Positions 1 through 12,233 are shown, numbered from the stretch's first letter. The stretch: 64,000 nucleotides of DNA from Stutzerimonas stutzeri (GCA_901420285.1 CABDVE010000001.1:1488001-1552000), one strand, 5' to 3'. Notes: generated from the letters alone by a model not told the origin. Numbers and translations: made by a program.

Positions 1-66
1 TAAAACTAACAACGAAAGGGAGGCAAAAATCATCGCTCCAGCAAGGATGAATAAATTAAAAGGCAT
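1..66 (-). CDS. Possible N-terminal fragment of a membrane protein, cut by window edge
   Basis: Read on the minus strand, an ATG at 66-64 opens a frame that stays open to the window edge. Its first 22 residues begin MPFNLFILAGAM and are almost entirely hydrophobic, as expected for a first membrane segment. The frame extends upstream of the ATG for about ten more hydrophobic codons before a stop, so the true start is uncertain. It would be divergent from dksA. I cannot name the protein from so short a piece, and a chance hydrophobic frame is possible. Confidence 0.3.
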   Translation of the reverse strand, partial: MPFNLFILAGAMIFASLSLLVL

Positions 67-262
67 GACGATCGGCAAAAAAATAAAGATGTGCCGAAGC
101 TAGTGGGATTTTTATTAAAGGACAATCTTATCTCGACAATCTTGCGATCAGGATCGCAAAATCCAGTTCTAATTGGGAAATTCTATTTGCTAAACCGATT
201 AAGTTCTGCTATTTATATCGCCCTTAAAAATCGGGTTCTCAGAAAAGTCGTAGAGAACGAAC
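67..262. other. Intergenic region upstream of dksA
   Basis: I see no convincing gene here. A near-perfect palindrome (TTGCGATC, two-base loop, GATCGCAA) lies at 142-159. It could be a terminator or a protein-binding site, but no T-run follows it. The stretch is AT-rich and leads into the dksA promoter. Confidence 0.4.
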
Positions 263-268
263 TATAAT
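263..268 (+). promoter_or_regulatory. -10 element of the dksA promoter
   Basis: A perfect TATAAT lies 58 bases before the dksA start codon. I see no good -35 hexamer at 16-18 bases upstream, so the promoter may rely on an activator or an upstream element. A GGAG ribosome-binding sequence sits directly before the dksA ATG. Confidence 0.5.
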
Positions 269-326
269 GATAAGACAGGAAGTCGTGAACTTCACGCTTA
301 AATTCTGTTCGTATTAGGAGTGAGAT

Positions 327-764
327 ATGTCGAAAGCATCGCTAAGTTTATTAGATCTTGCAGGCGTTAAACCATATCAACCAAAAAAAGGTGAAGAATA
401 TATGAACGAAGATCAAATTCTTCACTTCCGTAAAATCTTAACGGCTTGGCACGAACAAATCATGGAAGAGGCATCCCGCACCGTAGCGCATATGCGTGAT
501 GAAGCGGCGAACTTCCCGGATCCGGCTGATCGTGCAACTCAGGAAGAGGAATTTAGCTTGGAACTGCGTAACCGCGACCGCGAACGTAAATTAATGAAAA
601 AAATCGAATCTACCTTGAAAAAACTTGATAGCGAAGATTTCGGTTATTGCGATTCTTGCGGTGAGGAAATCGGTATTCGTCGTCTAGAAGCGCGTCCGAC
701 TGCCGATCTCTGCATTGATTGTAAAACCCTGGCGGAAATTCGTGAAAAACAAGTAGCGGGTTAG
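327..764 (+). CDS. dksA: RNA polymerase-binding transcription factor DksA
   Basis: DksA binds in the RNA polymerase secondary channel and, with ppGpp, adjusts initiation at rRNA and amino-acid promoters. The protein has 145 residues (E. coli about 151). The N-terminal half is a long charged coiled coil with the conserved aspartate-bearing tip ([13 protein letters not shown]). The C-terminal half carries a four-cysteine zinc finger, CDSCGEEIG followed by CIDC. The start is supported by a TAGGAG sequence just upstream. It is a single-gene unit, closed by a strong hairpin terminator. Identification is secure. Confidence 0.97.
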   Translation: MSKASLSLLDLAGVKPYQPKKGEEYMNEDQILHFRKILTAWHEQIMEEASRTVAHMRDEAANFPDPADRATQEEEFSLELRNRDRERKLMKKIESTLKKLDSEDFGYCDSCGEEIGIRRLEARPTADLCIDCKTLAEIREKQVAG

Positions 765-799
765 ATATCACTTGAAGAAAAAAAGTGCGGTTAAAAATC

Positions 800-828
800 A
801 TCTGCCCCCCAAATTTTGGGGGGCAGAT
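800..828. terminator. Hairpin terminator between convergent dksA and murA
   Basis: An 11-bp stem, ATCTGCCCCCC paired with GGGGGGCAGAT around an AAATTTT loop, lies between the ends of dksA and murA. It is nested inside an outer pair: a classical uptake-signal copy (AAGTGCGGT at 783-791) and an inverted relative (ACCGCATTT at about 836) followed by a T-run. It should work in both directions. Confidence 0.8.
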
Positions 829-866
829 TAAATTGACCGCATTTTTTTGTTTTACCGAATGGTACA

Positions 867-2419
<1,553 letters not shown>

Positions 2420-2432
2420 TCGGCTTTCCGTT

Positions 2433-2762
2433 TTAATGACTATCGGTAAACGAGGCAATCCAGTCAGATAAATTGACTAAATCCGCCAACGTAAGTAATT
2501 GTTGAGGGGGGTTAACTAAGCGCACCGTTTTATTAGGAAGTTGTTGGCTATCGTGTAAAAAATTGCACAACAGTGCAAAGCCTGCAGAATCAATTCTCGT
2601 GATACCACTTAAATCCCATTCGATATATGGTTGAGTTAATTTTGTCTCAGATAAAAAAGAAGCACGTTGCTGCCATAATGGTAGCAACGTGTTACGAGAT
2701 AGCTCCCCCGAAAATCGGAGCGCTATCTTATCATTGTTTTGTACTAAATCCCAATTTAACAT
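2433..2762 (-). CDS. mlaB: STAS-domain subunit MlaB of the phospholipid transporter
   Basis: MlaB is the small cytoplasmic STAS-domain subunit that stabilises the MlaFE ABC transporter in the system keeping phospholipids out of the outer leaflet of the outer membrane. The protein has 109 residues. The STAS fold is indicated by WDLSGITRIDSAGFALL, with the conserved DSAG at about residues 57-60. Position directly after mlaC (7-base gap) supports the call, since STAS domains alone are low in sequence identity. Confidence 0.88.
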   Translation of the reverse strand: MLNWDLVQNNDKIALRFSGELSRNTLLPLWQQRASFLSETKLTQPYIEWDLSGITRIDSAGFALLCNFLHDSQQLPNKTVRLVNPPQQLLTLADLVNLSDWIASFTDSH

Positions 2763-2769
2763 GGCGAGA

Positions 2770-3414
2770 TTATTTGCTTAAGGTGACAGGTTGAGCCGCA
2801 GTTTTTTGAATCTGTGCAGTCAAGGCGTCAATTCCTTGTTGACGTAAAATGCTGCTCCATTCATTTTGTTTAGTTACGACCATGCTGACGCCTTCGGCCA
2901 CCATGTCGTAGGCTTGCCATTCGCCGGTTTTACTATTTTTACGCCATTTAAAATCTAATTTAATTGGCGCTGCACCACCGGTTTGCATAATATTCACGCG
3001 AATGTTCACCAAGTTTTTATCGCCGATTTCTTTTGCCGGTTCTATTTGAATTTGTTGGCTACTGTATGCGGTCAATACTTGCGCGTAGGCTTGTTCGATA
3101 AAATCTCCGAAGGCTTTGAAAAATTTATCGCGTTGTTCCGGTGTAGTAGATTTAAAATACGAACCTAGCACTAAAGAACCGGCATAATTCACTTGCACAT
3201 AAGGCAATAAATCATTACGCACGATAGTACGTAAATAGTCCGGATTTTGTTTAATTTTACCTTGGTTCGCTTTAATGTCTGAAAATAATTTATCCGATGC
3301 TTGTTGCATCAACACATAAGGATTGCTTTCCGCGATTGCGGTGCTTGTCACGAAAAGTGTGCTCACGGCAAAAGTTAAAACGGTAAACCATTTTTTTAAT
3401 TGATTGATTTTCAT
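2770..3414 (-). CDS. mlaC: Periplasmic phospholipid-binding protein MlaC
   Basis: MlaC shuttles phospholipid across the periplasm between the outer-membrane MlaA complex and inner-membrane MlaFEDB. From the ATG at 3414 the product is about 214 residues with a clear signal peptide (MKINQLKKWFTVLTF, cleavage after an AIA-type site). An AGGAG sequence precedes two adjacent ATG codons (3417 and 3414); I choose the second for better spacing. The mature protein has the MlaC/Ttg2D pattern, including the VLGSYFKSTTPEQRDKFF region. It lies between mlaD and mlaB. The open frame upstream of 3417 overlaps mlaD and is rejected as coding. Confidence 0.93.
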   Translation of the reverse strand: MKINQLKKWFTVLTFAVSTLFVTSTAIAESNPYVLMQQASDKLFSDIKANQGKIKQNPDYLRTIVRNDLLPYVQVNYAGSLVLGSYFKSTTPEQRDKFFKAFGDFIEQAYAQVLTAYSSQQIQIEPAKEIGDKNLVNIRVNIMQTGGAAPIKLDFKWRKNSKTGEWQAYDMVAEGVSMVVTKQNEWSSILRQQGIDALTAQIQKTAAQPVTLSK

Positions 3415-3436
3415 CATAAATCTCCTAACTAAAATA

Positions 3437-3943
3437 TTATTTTGCTGCCGGTTCTGCGTTTGTCGCATCACCTTCAGATTTTTTATCGCCATAAAGGAAT
3501 TGACCAATTAAATCCTCCAATACCATTGCGGATTTGGTGTCTTGGATTTGGCTACCGTTTTTTAACATGGCGGTTTCGCCGTCATCAAAGCCCATTGTCA
3601 ACGCGATATATTGTTCGCCCAATAACCCCGACGTTTTAATCGACAACGAGCTATTTTCCGGAATTTCATCGTATTCTTGGTTAATCTCGATGTTCACCTT
3701 CGGTAAATAGGTTTTTTCGTCTAACTCAATGCCACTCACCCGACCAATCACTACGCCGCCCAACTTAAGAGGAGCGCGGACTTTTAGCCCGCCGATATTA
3801 TCAAAAGTTGCAGTGACGGTATAAGATTTGTTTTCGCCGAAACCTTGCACATTGGCCACTCGTAAACCCAAAAATACTAAAGCGCCGATACCCAGTAACA
3901 AAAATAAGCCTACCCAAAATTCATATTTAACGGTTTGTCGCAT
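3437..3943 (-). CDS. mlaD: MCE-domain lipid transport protein MlaD
   Basis: MlaD forms the periplasmic hexameric ring of the Mla transporter, anchored in the inner membrane. The protein has 168 residues from the ATG at 3943 (MRQTVKYEFWVG). One N-terminal membrane helix (about 8-25) is followed by an MCE domain (about 38-118) containing the typical VRAPLKLGGVVIGRV segment and the pore-loop region SGLLGEQYIAL. The frame could begin further upstream at a TTG, but that overlaps mlaE and lacks support. It sits in a tight operon between mlaE and mlaC. Confidence 0.94.
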   Translation of the reverse strand: MRQTVKYEFWVGLFLLLGIGALVFLGLRVANVQGFGENKSYTVTATFDNIGGLKVRAPLKLGGVVIGRVSGIELDEKTYLPKVNIEINQEYDEIPENSSLSIKTSGLLGEQYIALTMGFDDGETAMLKNGSQIQDTKSAMVLEDLIGQFLYGDKKSEGDATNAEPAAK

Positions 3944-3956
3944 AAAAATACCCTTA

Positions 3957-4742
3957 TTAACCTGCCCCAAACATTATGGCAGTTAAGATAAAGTCTAATC
4001 CCAGTACCACTAATGATGCATGGACAACGGTTCTTGTTGTGGCTTGACTGATCCCTTCAGAAGTCGGCATACAATCATAACCGTTGAATAACGCAATCCA
4101 CACCACCGCAATAGCAAAGAATACGCTCTTAATAAATCCATTGAGGATATCGTAACTCCAGCTCACGGCATTTTGCATTACCGACCAGAAACTACCCGCA
4201 TCCACGCCTTTCCAATCCACACCGACTAAAGCGCCCCCCCAAATACCGATAGCAATAAAAATAATGGAAAGAATCGGCATCGCAATCACGCCCGCCCAAA
4301 AACGCGGTGCAATCACTCGGCGTAACGGATCAACTGCCATCATTTCAAGGCTGGAAAGTTGCTCAGTGGCTTTCATTAAGCCAATTTCGGCAGTCAATGC
4401 GGAGCCCGCACGACCAGCAAATAAAAGCGCGGTCACGACCGGGCCTAATTCCCGCAACAATGAAAGCGCAACAAGCTGACCAAGACTGGTTTCGGCTGAA
4501 AAATCCACCAACACGACATAGCCCTGTAAGCCCAATACCATGCCGATAAATAAGCCGGAAAGCATTATGATCAATAACGATTGCACGCCCAACACGTGTA
4601 ATTGCTTAATCAACAACGGAAAATGTTTACGTATCTGCGGTTTACCGACTAATGCGCCGAACAACATAAAACCAGCGCGTCCCAATGCTTGGAAAAATTG
4701 GATCACATTACGTCCGAGGGAAGAAATCATATCAACGATCAT
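3957..4742 (-). CDS. mlaE: Permease subunit MlaE of the phospholipid transporter
   Basis: MlaE is the membrane subunit of the MlaFEDB ABC transporter. The protein is 261 residues with about five hydrophobic segments. The family signature [26 protein letters not shown] is present in full around residues 96-121, followed by [14 protein letters not shown], the coupling region to the ATPase. Its start codon overlaps the mlaF stop by 4 bases (4739-4742), implying translational coupling of ATPase and permease. Confidence 0.95.
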   Translation of the reverse strand: MIVDMISSLGRNVIQFFQALGRAGFMLFGALVGKPQIRKHFPLLIKQLHVLGVQSLLIIMLSGLFIGMVLGLQGYVVLVDFSAETSLGQLVALSLLRELGPVVTALLFAGRAGSALTAEIGLMKATEQLSSLEMMAVDPLRRVIAPRFWAGVIAMPILSIIFIAIGIWGGALVGVDWKGVDAGSFWSVMQNAVSWSYDILNGFIKSVFFAIAVVWIALFNGYDCMPTSEGISQATTRTVVHASLVVLGLDFILTAIMFGAG

Positions 4743-5533
4743 CGGAATAATTCCTCCACATAGTTTCCAGCCGGATAATGAAATTTCACCGGACCGTCCG
4801 CTTCGCCGTTTAAAAATTGCACCACTTGTGGATCCCGACTTTGCAATAGTTGCTCGGACGTTCCCTCCGCAATCACGTGTTTATCCGCGATAATATAAGC
4901 ATAATCGGCGATACTTAACACTTCCTGCACATCGTGCGAAACGACGATGGAAGTCAAATTCAACGCCTCGTTCAAGCGTTTAATCAAGCTTACGATCACG
5001 CCCATGCTAATCGGGTCTTGTCCGGTGAAAGGTTCATCAAACATAATTAAATCCGGATCCAATGCAATCGCACGAGCCAATGCGGCACGACGTGCCATCC
5101 CGCCGGAAAGCTCGGACGGCATTAATTCCGCCGCACCGCGCAAGCCCACAGCCTCTAATTTCATCAGTACGATTTGACGAATTAAACTTTCCGGCAATCG
5201 GGTATGTTCGCGAATCGAGAATGCCACGTTATCAAAAGTAGAAATATCGGTAAACAGCGCTCCCGATTGGAATAACATGCCCATTCGTTTACGCACTTCG
5301 TAAAGCTCACGATTTGACAGGCGGCAAATATCCTGCCCATCAAATAAAATCTCACCTCGTTCCGGCATCAGCTGACCACCGATTAATTTCAGTAAAGTGG
5401 TTTTACCTATTCCGGAAGGCCCCATAATCGCCGTGATTTTACCTTTTTTCACCTGTAAATTCAGATTATCATAAATCACACGACTGCCCCGTTTAAAGGT
5501 AAGATTTTTTACTTCGATTAAATTTTGATTCAT
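4739..5533 (-). CDS. mlaF: ATPase subunit MlaF of the phospholipid transporter
   Basis: MlaF is the cytoplasmic ATPase of the Mla phospholipid transporter. The protein is 264 residues from the ATG at 5533; an in-frame ATG at 5554 is possible but lacks a spaced ribosome-binding sequence. The Walker A motif [11 protein letters not shown] lies near residue 40, the ABC signature [14 protein letters not shown] near 140, and Walker [14 protein letters not shown] just after. It begins the mla cluster, about 50 bases downstream of lnt on the same strand. A classical uptake-signal copy (5567-5575) sits in that gap. Confidence 0.95.
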   Translation of the reverse strand: MNQNLIEVKNLTFKRGSRVIYDNLNLQVKKGKITAIMGPSGIGKTTLLKLIGGQLMPERGEILFDGQDICRLSNRELYEVRKRMGMLFQSGALFTDISTFDNVAFSIREHTRLPESLIRQIVLMKLEAVGLRGAAELMPSELSGGMARRAALARAIALDPDLIMFDEPFTGQDPISMGVIVSLIKRLNEALNLTSIVVSHDVQEVLSIADYAYIIADKHVIAEGTSEQLLQSRDPQVVQFLNGEADGPVKFHYPAGNYVEELFR

Positions 5534-5582
5534 TAAAATCTCGTTATTTTTCATCCCAAACGCAAAAGTGCGGTGGCTTTGA

Positions 5583-7121
5583 CTAAGGTTTTTGCGAAAG
5601 GTTCATCCGCCGACGTATAAAGGCCATCATACCGCGCAGCGTCAAAAACAGTAACGACAAACCATAAAGCGGCATATCGCCCAACACTGAATAAGGCGTT
5701 TTTCCTTTCATCGGCGCAATATCGTAAGTTAAAGCGGTTTCTACAAATTGCGGTGCTTGCGCCAAAACTTCACCTTTTGCGCCAATAAACACGGAAATCC
5801 CCGTGTTGGTGGCCCGGATCAACGGCTTACCCAATTCTAACGCGCGCATTCTTGCCATTTGTAAATGTTGCCAAGGACCGATGGAATTGCCGAACCACGC
5901 GTCGTTAGAAATCGTCAGCAAATAATCGGTATCATTTTTTAAATTTTGACGCACCAGTTCACCGAAAATAATCTCATAACAAATTGCCGGTGCAAAAACC
6001 CGGGCTTTAGCCATAAAAGGAGGTTGCGCTACGGCACCGCTTTGAAAAGCGGACATCGGTAAATTAAACACGGAATTTAACGGACGCAATAACGTTTCCA
6101 GCGGAACATACTCGCCGAAGGGTACCAAGTGACGTTTGCTGTAACGATTCGGTGTTTCAAGGCGATAAGGAAAATTAGGATTTCCGACGCTTACCATAGA
6201 ATTGAATAATTTGTCCGAGTGCACGTCTTGATAAACCGTACCGATCACAATTTCTGTATCGGCCGCTTGGCCTGCGCGGTCAAGACGTTCAAAAAACGGA
6301 ACAAGGGCATTTTCAAGCGTCGGCAGGGCGGATTCTGGCAAAATAATCAGATCGCTTTTGCCTAGATGTTGTGCCATCAGTTTTTGATAAATTTCCAGCG
6401 TGGAATATAAATAATCAGGATCCCATTTCAGATTTTGTTCTATGTTGCCCTGCAGCAAAGTAACACGAAGCGGTTCATTTTGAACGGGTTTTACGAAATC
6501 AATGCGTTGCGCATAAGCGCTCAAACCGCCAACCCCTGCCAACAGCACCGCATTGAACAGCGCTATTTTCGGATTTTTCCCGTTAAACAAGGCAGAAACA
6601 CTATTAAAAATACTCGCACTCGCCCACACAGTAAAAAACGTTAAGCCGGTTACGCCAAAAATCGGCGCAATGCCTGAAAACGGGCTGTCGATCTGTGTGT
6701 AGCCGAATTGTAACCAGGGAAAGCCGGTGAACAGCCAGCCGCGTAAAAATTCGGTGAACGTCCAAATTACGCTGAAAATAACTGCACTTTGCACGTTAAA
6801 ACGTTGTACTAAGTAAGTGAACAACATCGGATAAAGCGCAAGATACGCCGAAAGTAAGCTCACCAAAAAATAACTTACGCCTAAAGAAGCGCCACCGAAT
6901 TGATGAATGCTGACATTCAACCAATTCACACCGAAGCAGAAAAAGCCCATAGACCATAAAAAGGTAGCAAAAAGTGCCGTGGACTTTTTCGATGTTTTCG
7001 CTACAAAAATCAAACCGAGCAGTGAGACATAAGCTAAGCCCCAGTAATCAAAAGGAGAAAAAGCGAATACGCCGAGCACACCGGAAACTAAGGCGATAAG
7101 GTAAATGATATATTTATTCAT
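5583..7121 (-). CDS. lnt: Apolipoprotein N-acyltransferase Lnt
   Basis: Lnt adds the third acyl chain to bacterial lipoproteins in the inner membrane, needed for Lol-dependent sorting to the outer membrane. The protein is 512 residues: an N-terminal block of about six membrane segments (1-200), a periplasmic nitrilase-like domain (about 218-470) and a final membrane helix. The catalytic triad is recognisable: Glu263 in LPESALP, Lys329 in RYSKRHLVPFGE and Cys381 in APAICYE. It follows corC with a 64-base gap, the same pairing as ybeX-lnt in E. coli. Confidence 0.96.
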   Translation of the reverse strand: MNKYIIYLIALVSGVLGVFAFSPFDYWGLAYVSLLGLIFVAKTSKKSTALFATFLWSMGFFCFGVNWLNVSIHQFGGASLGVSYFLVSLLSAYLALYPMLFTYLVQRFNVQSAVIFSVIWTFTEFLRGWLFTGFPWLQFGYTQIDSPFSGIAPIFGVTGLTFFTVWASASIFNSVSALFNGKNPKIALFNAVLLAGVGGLSAYAQRIDFVKPVQNEPLRVTLLQGNIEQNLKWDPDYLYSTLEIYQKLMAQHLGKSDLIILPESALPTLENALVPFFERLDRAGQAADTEIVIGTVYQDVHSDKLFNSMVSVGNPNFPYRLETPNRYSKRHLVPFGEYVPLETLLRPLNSVFNLPMSAFQSGAVAQPPFMAKARVFAPAICYEIIFGELVRQNLKNDTDYLLTISNDAWFGNSIGPWQHLQMARMRALELGKPLIRATNTGISVFIGAKGEVLAQAPQFVETALTYDIAPMKGKTPYSVLGDMPLYGLSLLFLTLRGMMAFIRRRMNLSQKP

Positions 7122-7185
7122 AAATAATAATATTGCGTTTACGAATAGAACGAGGGTTACGCAGAGCTTAAAATAAAGAAAGGTA

Positions 7186-8082
7186 TTACTCCGCCTTTTC
7201 TTCCATCACATCTATCTCTGATAAATGTTCGTCCGGAACGGTGACGCGCAGTTGAATTAAACGACGGCTATCTGCGGAAGTGACTTTAAACTGTAATTTT
7301 TCCAAGGTAATTTCTTCACCGCGTTTCGGTAAATAACCGAAGGCTTGCATGATCAAACCGCCGATAGTATCAACTTCCTCATCGTTAAAATGCGTGTTGA
7401 ATTGTTCGTTGAAATCGTCAATATCGGTTAACGCCCGCACGGCGTAAGTATGACGGGAAAGTTGGTGAATATCGGCAATTTCTTCTTCATCGAATTCATC
7501 CTCAATATCACCGACGATTTGTTCCAAGATATCTTCAATGGTCACTAACCCAGACACCGCACCAAATTCATCCACAACTATCGCCATATGAAAACGTTCA
7601 GATCGAAAATCTTTCAACATACGATCTACGCGTTTACTTTCCGGTACAATCACTGCGGGTCTTAAAAGTTTTGATAAATCAAACTCTTCCGAATCTTCAC
7701 GCAAAAATTTCAATAAATCTTTGGCGTGCAAAATGCCGGCAATATTATCGCGATCATCCGCATCCGCAATGACCGGAAAACGTGAATGCGCCGATTCGAT
7801 AATCGTGTTGAGACACGTATTTAAATTTTGTTGATCTTCAATAAAAACGATTTGCGAACGAGGAATCATAATATCGCGCACGCGCAATTCGGCGATTTCC
7901 ATCACGCCTTCAATCATTTCGCGGGTGTTTTGGTCGATTAAGTCGTTTTGTTCGGAATCTCGGATTACTTCTACCAAATCGTCGCGATTTTTAAGTTCGC
8001 CTTGAAAGAAGCGCCCGAAAAGGGATTGGAAAAAAGATTTTTTAGTAACTTCAGCTGGGTTAGTCGAGTGTTCTTCGTTCAT
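7186..8082 (-). CDS. corC: CBS-domain transporter-associated protein CorC
   Basis: CorC (YbeX) is linked to magnesium and cobalt efflux with CorA; its exact molecular role is not settled. The protein is 298 residues from ATG 8082 (MNEEHSTNP); the upstream frame to 8118 lacks support. A tandem CBS pair spans about 65-190, starting with [12 protein letters not shown] and including [22 protein letters not shown] CorC_HlyC domain follows in the last 80 residues. No membrane segments are present, unlike the longer CNNM-type relatives. It is the first gene of the corC-lnt-mla-ibaG-murA run. Confidence 0.92.
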   Translation of the reverse strand: MNEEHSTNPAEVTKKSFFQSLFGRFFQGELKNRDDLVEVIRDSEQNDLIDQNTREMIEGVMEIAELRVRDIMIPRSQIVFIEDQQNLNTCLNTIIESAHSRFPVIADADDRDNIAGILHAKDLLKFLREDSEEFDLSKLLRPAVIVPESKRVDRMLKDFRSERFHMAIVVDEFGAVSGLVTIEDILEQIVGDIEDEFDEEEIADIHQLSRHTYAVRALTDIDDFNEQFNTHFNDEEVDTIGGLIMQAFGYLPKRGEEITLEKLQFKVTSADSRRLIQLRVTVPDEHLSEIDVMEEKAE

Positions 8083-8201
8083 AAAAATTAACAATATTAC
8101 TATCGAATTGATGGGCAAAAAGTACCATATTTACCGCCAAAGCGCAAAAGGAAGCGCCCAAACGCTATAAAATTTTAATCAAATACCAAAATCAATTGAA
8201 A

Positions 8202-8231
8202 ACGGCGCAAATCTTTATTGATCTGCGCCGT
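8202..8231. terminator. Hairpin terminator downstream of tRNA-Leu
   Basis: An 8-bp GC-rich stem (ACGGCGCA paired with TGCGCCGT) lies 9 bases past the 3' end of the tRNA on the minus strand and is followed there by a short T-run. It separates the tRNA from corC. Confidence 0.7.
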
Positions 8232-8239
8232 CTTTAATT

Positions 8240-8326
8240 TGGTGTCCGCGACAGGACTTGAACCTGCACACCGGTTAGGGCATTAGGACCTGAACCTAAC
8301 GTGTCTACCAATTCCACCACACGGAC
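8240..8326 (-). tRNA. tRNA-Leu (anticodon CAG)
   Basis: The minus strand gives an 87-nt type II tRNA: acceptor stem beginning GTCCGTG and closing CGCGGAC, D-loop GGAATTGGTAGAC, anticodon arm TTAGG-TTCAGGT-CCTAA with anticodon CAG, a long variable arm, T-loop GGTTCAAGTCC, and an encoded CCA end. The long variable arm and the conserved D-loop fit leucine isoacceptors. It reads CUG codons. It is a single tRNA gene, not part of an array here. Confidence 0.95.
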
Positions 8327-8448
8327 TTTTTCAAGCGTTTTACAACGCATTAAAAAGGTTGCCAATTATACAGAAAAAAATGGGTTACGCAAAAATACTT
8401 ACGGTATTATCTAGCAAATGCATAACATACCGAAGTGAAGTGTAAGTC

Positions 8449-8494
8449 CAAAATAGCACCGCATTGGAAGCTACTTCAATGCGGTGCTATTTTG
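8449..8494. terminator. Terminator built from two inverted CAATGCGGT elements
   Basis: A 17-bp perfect inverted repeat, CAAAATAGCACCGCATT paired with AATGCGGTGCTATTTTG, encloses a short spacer with an extra GAAG/CTTC pairing. Each arm contains the variant uptake-signal-like word. The A- and T-rich outer arms make it terminator-like in both directions. It lies between the tRNA and the end of galM. Confidence 0.7.
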
Positions 8495-8560
8495 TAAGGT
8501 CATTTCAGCTTTGTGCAACAGCCACATAATTTTAAGCACTTAGCATTTTTACCATATTTT

Positions 8561-9601
8561 TTATTTACTCGCTTCCTTAAACCGATATTCCGTCCATTGA
8601 TAATATTCCTCACCGGCTTTCACAATGCCACCGTAGTTTTGCCATTCAGGGTGATTGGGCGTGTCGGGAAGACATTGGGTTTCCAACGCAACACCACTGT
8701 AATCGGCATATTGCGTGCCATGTCGAGTGGGTGTGCCTGAAAGACAATTTCCAGTATAAACCTGCAATGCCGCTTGTGAGGTAAGCACTTCCAAATGCAA
8801 ATCGTCATTTGGTGAACTGAGCAAAACACAAGGTTTTTGCCAGGCTTTGTTGACGATAAAAGAATGATCGTAGCCTTTGGTAGCAAGCTGTTCGCCTTGC
8901 ATAAAATCCTGTTGAATCGGCTTGGCAACACGAAAATCAAAACTGGTGCCGACAACGTGTTTTAACGGTGAGTTTGGTATGCCTTCGCTATCTACCGGCA
9001 AATAGAAATCCGCATTCAGACGCAAGCGGTGATGACGAACATCTGTCCCCTGCTCAGCGTTTTCTAAATTGAAATAAGCGTGGTTAGTTAAATTCAATGC
9101 CGTATCCTGATCGCTTTTCCCCGCATACTCAATTTTGACTGAATTTTCTTCCGTTAACGTATAAGTCACCGTCACATCCACATTGCCGGGAAAGCCTTGA
9201 TCGCCATCGGCAGAATGCAAGGAAAAACACACGAAATTTTCACCGCATTTTTCTAATGTCCAATGGCGTTTATCAAAGCCGTTCACACCGCCGTGAAGTT
9301 GATGCGTTCCTTGGTTGGCGGTTAAGGTCACTGTTTTATCATTAAGCGTAAATTGCGCATGGGCAATGCGGTTGGCATAGCGTCCGACACTCGTCCCCAA
9401 ATAGGCTTGCTGAATCGGATACGCTTCCAACTTGCAACCCAGCAAGACTTCACGTAATTCTCCGTTGACCGGCACGCGACAAGACGTCCAGGTCGCGCCC
9501 CAATCGGTAAATTGCACGCGCATTCCCTGTGCATTTTGCAACGTGAAAAGCTGAAACGGCAAGCCGTCCGGCGCAGAGCCTTGGGCGTGTTGTTCTAGCA
9601 T
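8561..9601 (-). CDS. galM: Aldose 1-epimerase (galactose mutarotase)
   Basis: GalM interconverts the alpha and beta anomers of galactose, feeding the alpha form to galactokinase. The product is 346 residues from the ATG at 9601, which overlaps the end of galK by 7 bases (coupled translation); the frame opening at 9628 lies inside galK. Family motifs visible: [12 protein letters not shown] (about residue 75), the catalytic-histidine region [10 protein letters not shown], and [16 protein letters not shown] near the C-terminus, which holds the catalytic glutamate. It is the last gene of galT-galK-galM. Confidence 0.95.
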   Translation of the reverse strand: MLEQHAQGSAPDGLPFQLFTLQNAQGMRVQFTDWGATWTSCRVPVNGELREVLLGCKLEAYPIQQAYLGTSVGRYANRIAHAQFTLNDKTVTLTANQGTHQLHGGVNGFDKRHWTLEKCGENFVCFSLHSADGDQGFPGNVDVTVTYTLTEENSVKIEYAGKSDQDTALNLTNHAYFNLENAEQGTDVRHHRLRLNADFYLPVDSEGIPNSPLKHVVGTSFDFRVAKPIQQDFMQGEQLATKGYDHSFIVNKAWQKPCVLLSSPNDDLHLEVLTSQAALQVYTGNCLSGTPTRHGTQYADYSGVALETQCLPDTPNHPEWQNYGGIVKAGEEYYQWTEYRFKEASK

Positions 9602-10749
9602 ACACGCACTCCTTGTGAAGCCGTGCAAACATAGAAGTCTTCTTTCAAGCCGGTTTGTTTTTCGTAATTGTCTGCCACGATTTTGCGTACGGCATCTACT
9701 TTGTCATGTGGTGCAAGGGCAACAATACAACCACCGAAACCACCTCCGGTCATGCGTGCACCGCCCTGTTTACCAATAACCAACTGCGCCAATTCCACTA
9801 AGTAGTCAATTTGTGGCACGGTGATTTCAAAATCGTCGCGCATAGAATCGTGTGACTGCTCCATTAATTCACCAAGACGGGTTAAATCGTTATGTTTCAA
9901 GGCATCTACCGCATCTAACACGCGTTGATTTTCTGTCACCACGTGGCGGGCTCGTTTTGCCACCAGCGGATCAAGTGCGGTTAATTCTGCTTCTTTTTCT
10001 TTAAACTGCGCTACAGACACATCACGCAAGGCTTTCACGCCGAAAAACGCCGCTGCACGTTCACATTGCTGACGGCGGGTGTTGTATTCACCGGTAACTA
10101 AATCATGCGGTACGTTAGAGTTCACGATAATCACCGCTACATCTTGCGGCACGGGTGTGGGTTGCGTTTCAAGACTGCGGCAGTCAATCATCAACAAATG
10201 ATCTTGTTGTCCGAGCGCAGAAATCAGCTGATCCATATTGCCACAGTTGGCACCAACAAATTTGTTTTCCGCTTTTTGCCCGATAAGCGCAATCTCCGTA
10301 TGACTTAAAGGCAAATCGCCCAACTGCTGACAGAATTTTCCTGTTGCCACTTCTAACGCCGCAGAAGAACTTAAGCCCGAAGAATGCGGCACGTTACCGG
10401 AAATCACCAAATCCGCCCCTTGTTTAAAATCAGGGCAACGTTCCTGAATAAATTTCACCACGCCACGCACATAATTCGCCCATTTTTGTTCACTTTGTGG
10501 GATGTCTTTATCTAGTGAAAATTCATCTGACAAATCCAAATCGGCAGCATACACATTCCAAACATGATCGTTGCGTTTCGCGCCGGCAATCGCCGTGCCA
10601 TAGTTAATAGCGCATGGCATCACAAAGCCATCGTTGTAGTCGGTATGTTCGCCGATGATATTAACGCGACCGGGCGCATACACGGTCAACTCCGGTTGTT
10701 GATTGTATTTTTGGGTGAAAATGTGTTGGGATTTTTGGATTGGGGTCAT
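9595..10749 (-). CDS. galK: Galactokinase GalK
   Basis: GalK phosphorylates alpha-D-galactose to galactose-1-phosphate with ATP. The product is 384 residues from the ATG at 10749 (MTPIQKSQH), preceded by AAGGAAAT; the open frame continues to 10971 only through the repeat element in the galT-galK spacer. GHMP-kinase motifs are intact: the galactokinase signature [15 protein letters not shown], the ATP-binding [16 protein letters not shown], and the C-terminal [13 protein letters not shown]. It follows galT after a 221-base spacer, unusually long for this operon, and overlaps galM. Confidence 0.97.
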   Translation of the reverse strand: MTPIQKSQHIFTQKYNQQPELTVYAPGRVNIIGEHTDYNDGFVMPCAINYGTAIAGAKRNDHVWNVYAADLDLSDEFSLDKDIPQSEQKWANYVRGVVKFIQERCPDFKQGADLVISGNVPHSSGLSSSAALEVATGKFCQQLGDLPLSHTEIALIGQKAENKFVGANCGNMDQLISALGQQDHLLMIDCRSLETQPTPVPQDVAVIIVNSNVPHDLVTGEYNTRRQQCERAAAFFGVKALRDVSVAQFKEKEAELTALDPLVAKRARHVVTENQRVLDAVDALKHNDLTRLGELMEQSHDSMRDDFEITVPQIDYLVELAQLVIGKQGGARMTGGGFGGCIVALAPHDKVDAVRKIVADNYEKQTGLKEDFYVCTASQGVRVC

Positions 10750-10785
10750 GTTATTTCCTTTGTCTTTATCATATCTCTCAAACCA

Positions 10786-10960
10786 CTCCCCTCTTTTGTA
10801 AAGAGGGGCAGGGGGAGATTTAATTGTGATATTTAAATTTCGTATGAGGTTGGTATAGCTTCTGCCACAAACGCTTGCGTTTGAACGTTGCTTTAGCAAC
10901 GGCACGAAGTGCGAGCGAAGCGAGTAAATCTCCCCTAACCCCTCTTTGCTAAAGAGGGGA
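10786..10960. repeat. MITE-like palindromic element in the galT-galK spacer
   Basis: About 175 bases lie between two imperfect inverted ends. The left end holds a hairpin (CCCCTCTTTTGTAAAGAGGGG) followed by CAGGGGGAGATTTA. The right end is TAAATCTCCCCTAA followed by the matching hairpin CCCCTCTTTGCTAAAGAGGGG. Inside are two more small palindromes, CAAACGC-TT-GCGTTTG (10868-10883) and CGTTGC-TTTA-GCAACG (about 10886-10901). No coding frame belongs to it. It looks like a miniature non-autonomous element that inserted in the gal operon and is now part of the transcript. Confidence 0.6.
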
Positions 10961-10970
10961 ATTGGGCGCA

Positions 10971-12023
<1,053 letters not shown>

Positions 12024-12057
12024 CTATATCTGCTTTCTATGCGTGTCTTCTTTATTT

Positions 12058-12127
12058 ATGAAAACGATTACAAAAATATGGCATAAAATAGCATATTTAA
12101 CAAATTAAACTGTTATCAAGATCACAA
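12058..12127 (-). promoter_or_regulatory. galT promoter region: CRP site, -10 and GalS-type operator
   Basis: Upstream of galT on the minus strand, a CRP-like site (TGTGA-N6-TAACA, 12111-12126) is centred about 41 bases before the start point implied by a TATTTT -10 hexamer at 12090-12085. Just downstream, 12058-12072 is the 15-mer TGTAATCGTTTTCAT, identical to the operator before mglB. The arrangement implies cAMP-CRP activation and repression by GalS-type protein at the start of transcription. Sites are read by eye. Confidence 0.6.
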
Positions 12128-12171
12128 AAATAAATTTCTTTTTATTTAAGCAATAAGGCTGTTAAAAAAAC

Positions 12172-12233
12172 TGTGACATAAACGACACTTTTAAAAGTAA
12201 GCGTTTCCAAAAAGTATTTTTTCCCATTATGAT
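12172..12233 (+). promoter_or_regulatory. galS promoter region with CRP-like and operator-like sites
   Basis: TGTGACATAAACGACA (12172-12187) is a CRP-like site with one good and one degenerate half. A weaker operator-like sequence, AGTAAGCGTTTCCAAA, lies at 12196-12211, and a -10 like TATGAT at 12228-12233. The CRP centre would be about 60 bases before the start point, a class I spacing. The operator suggests autoregulation of galS. Confidence 0.45.
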
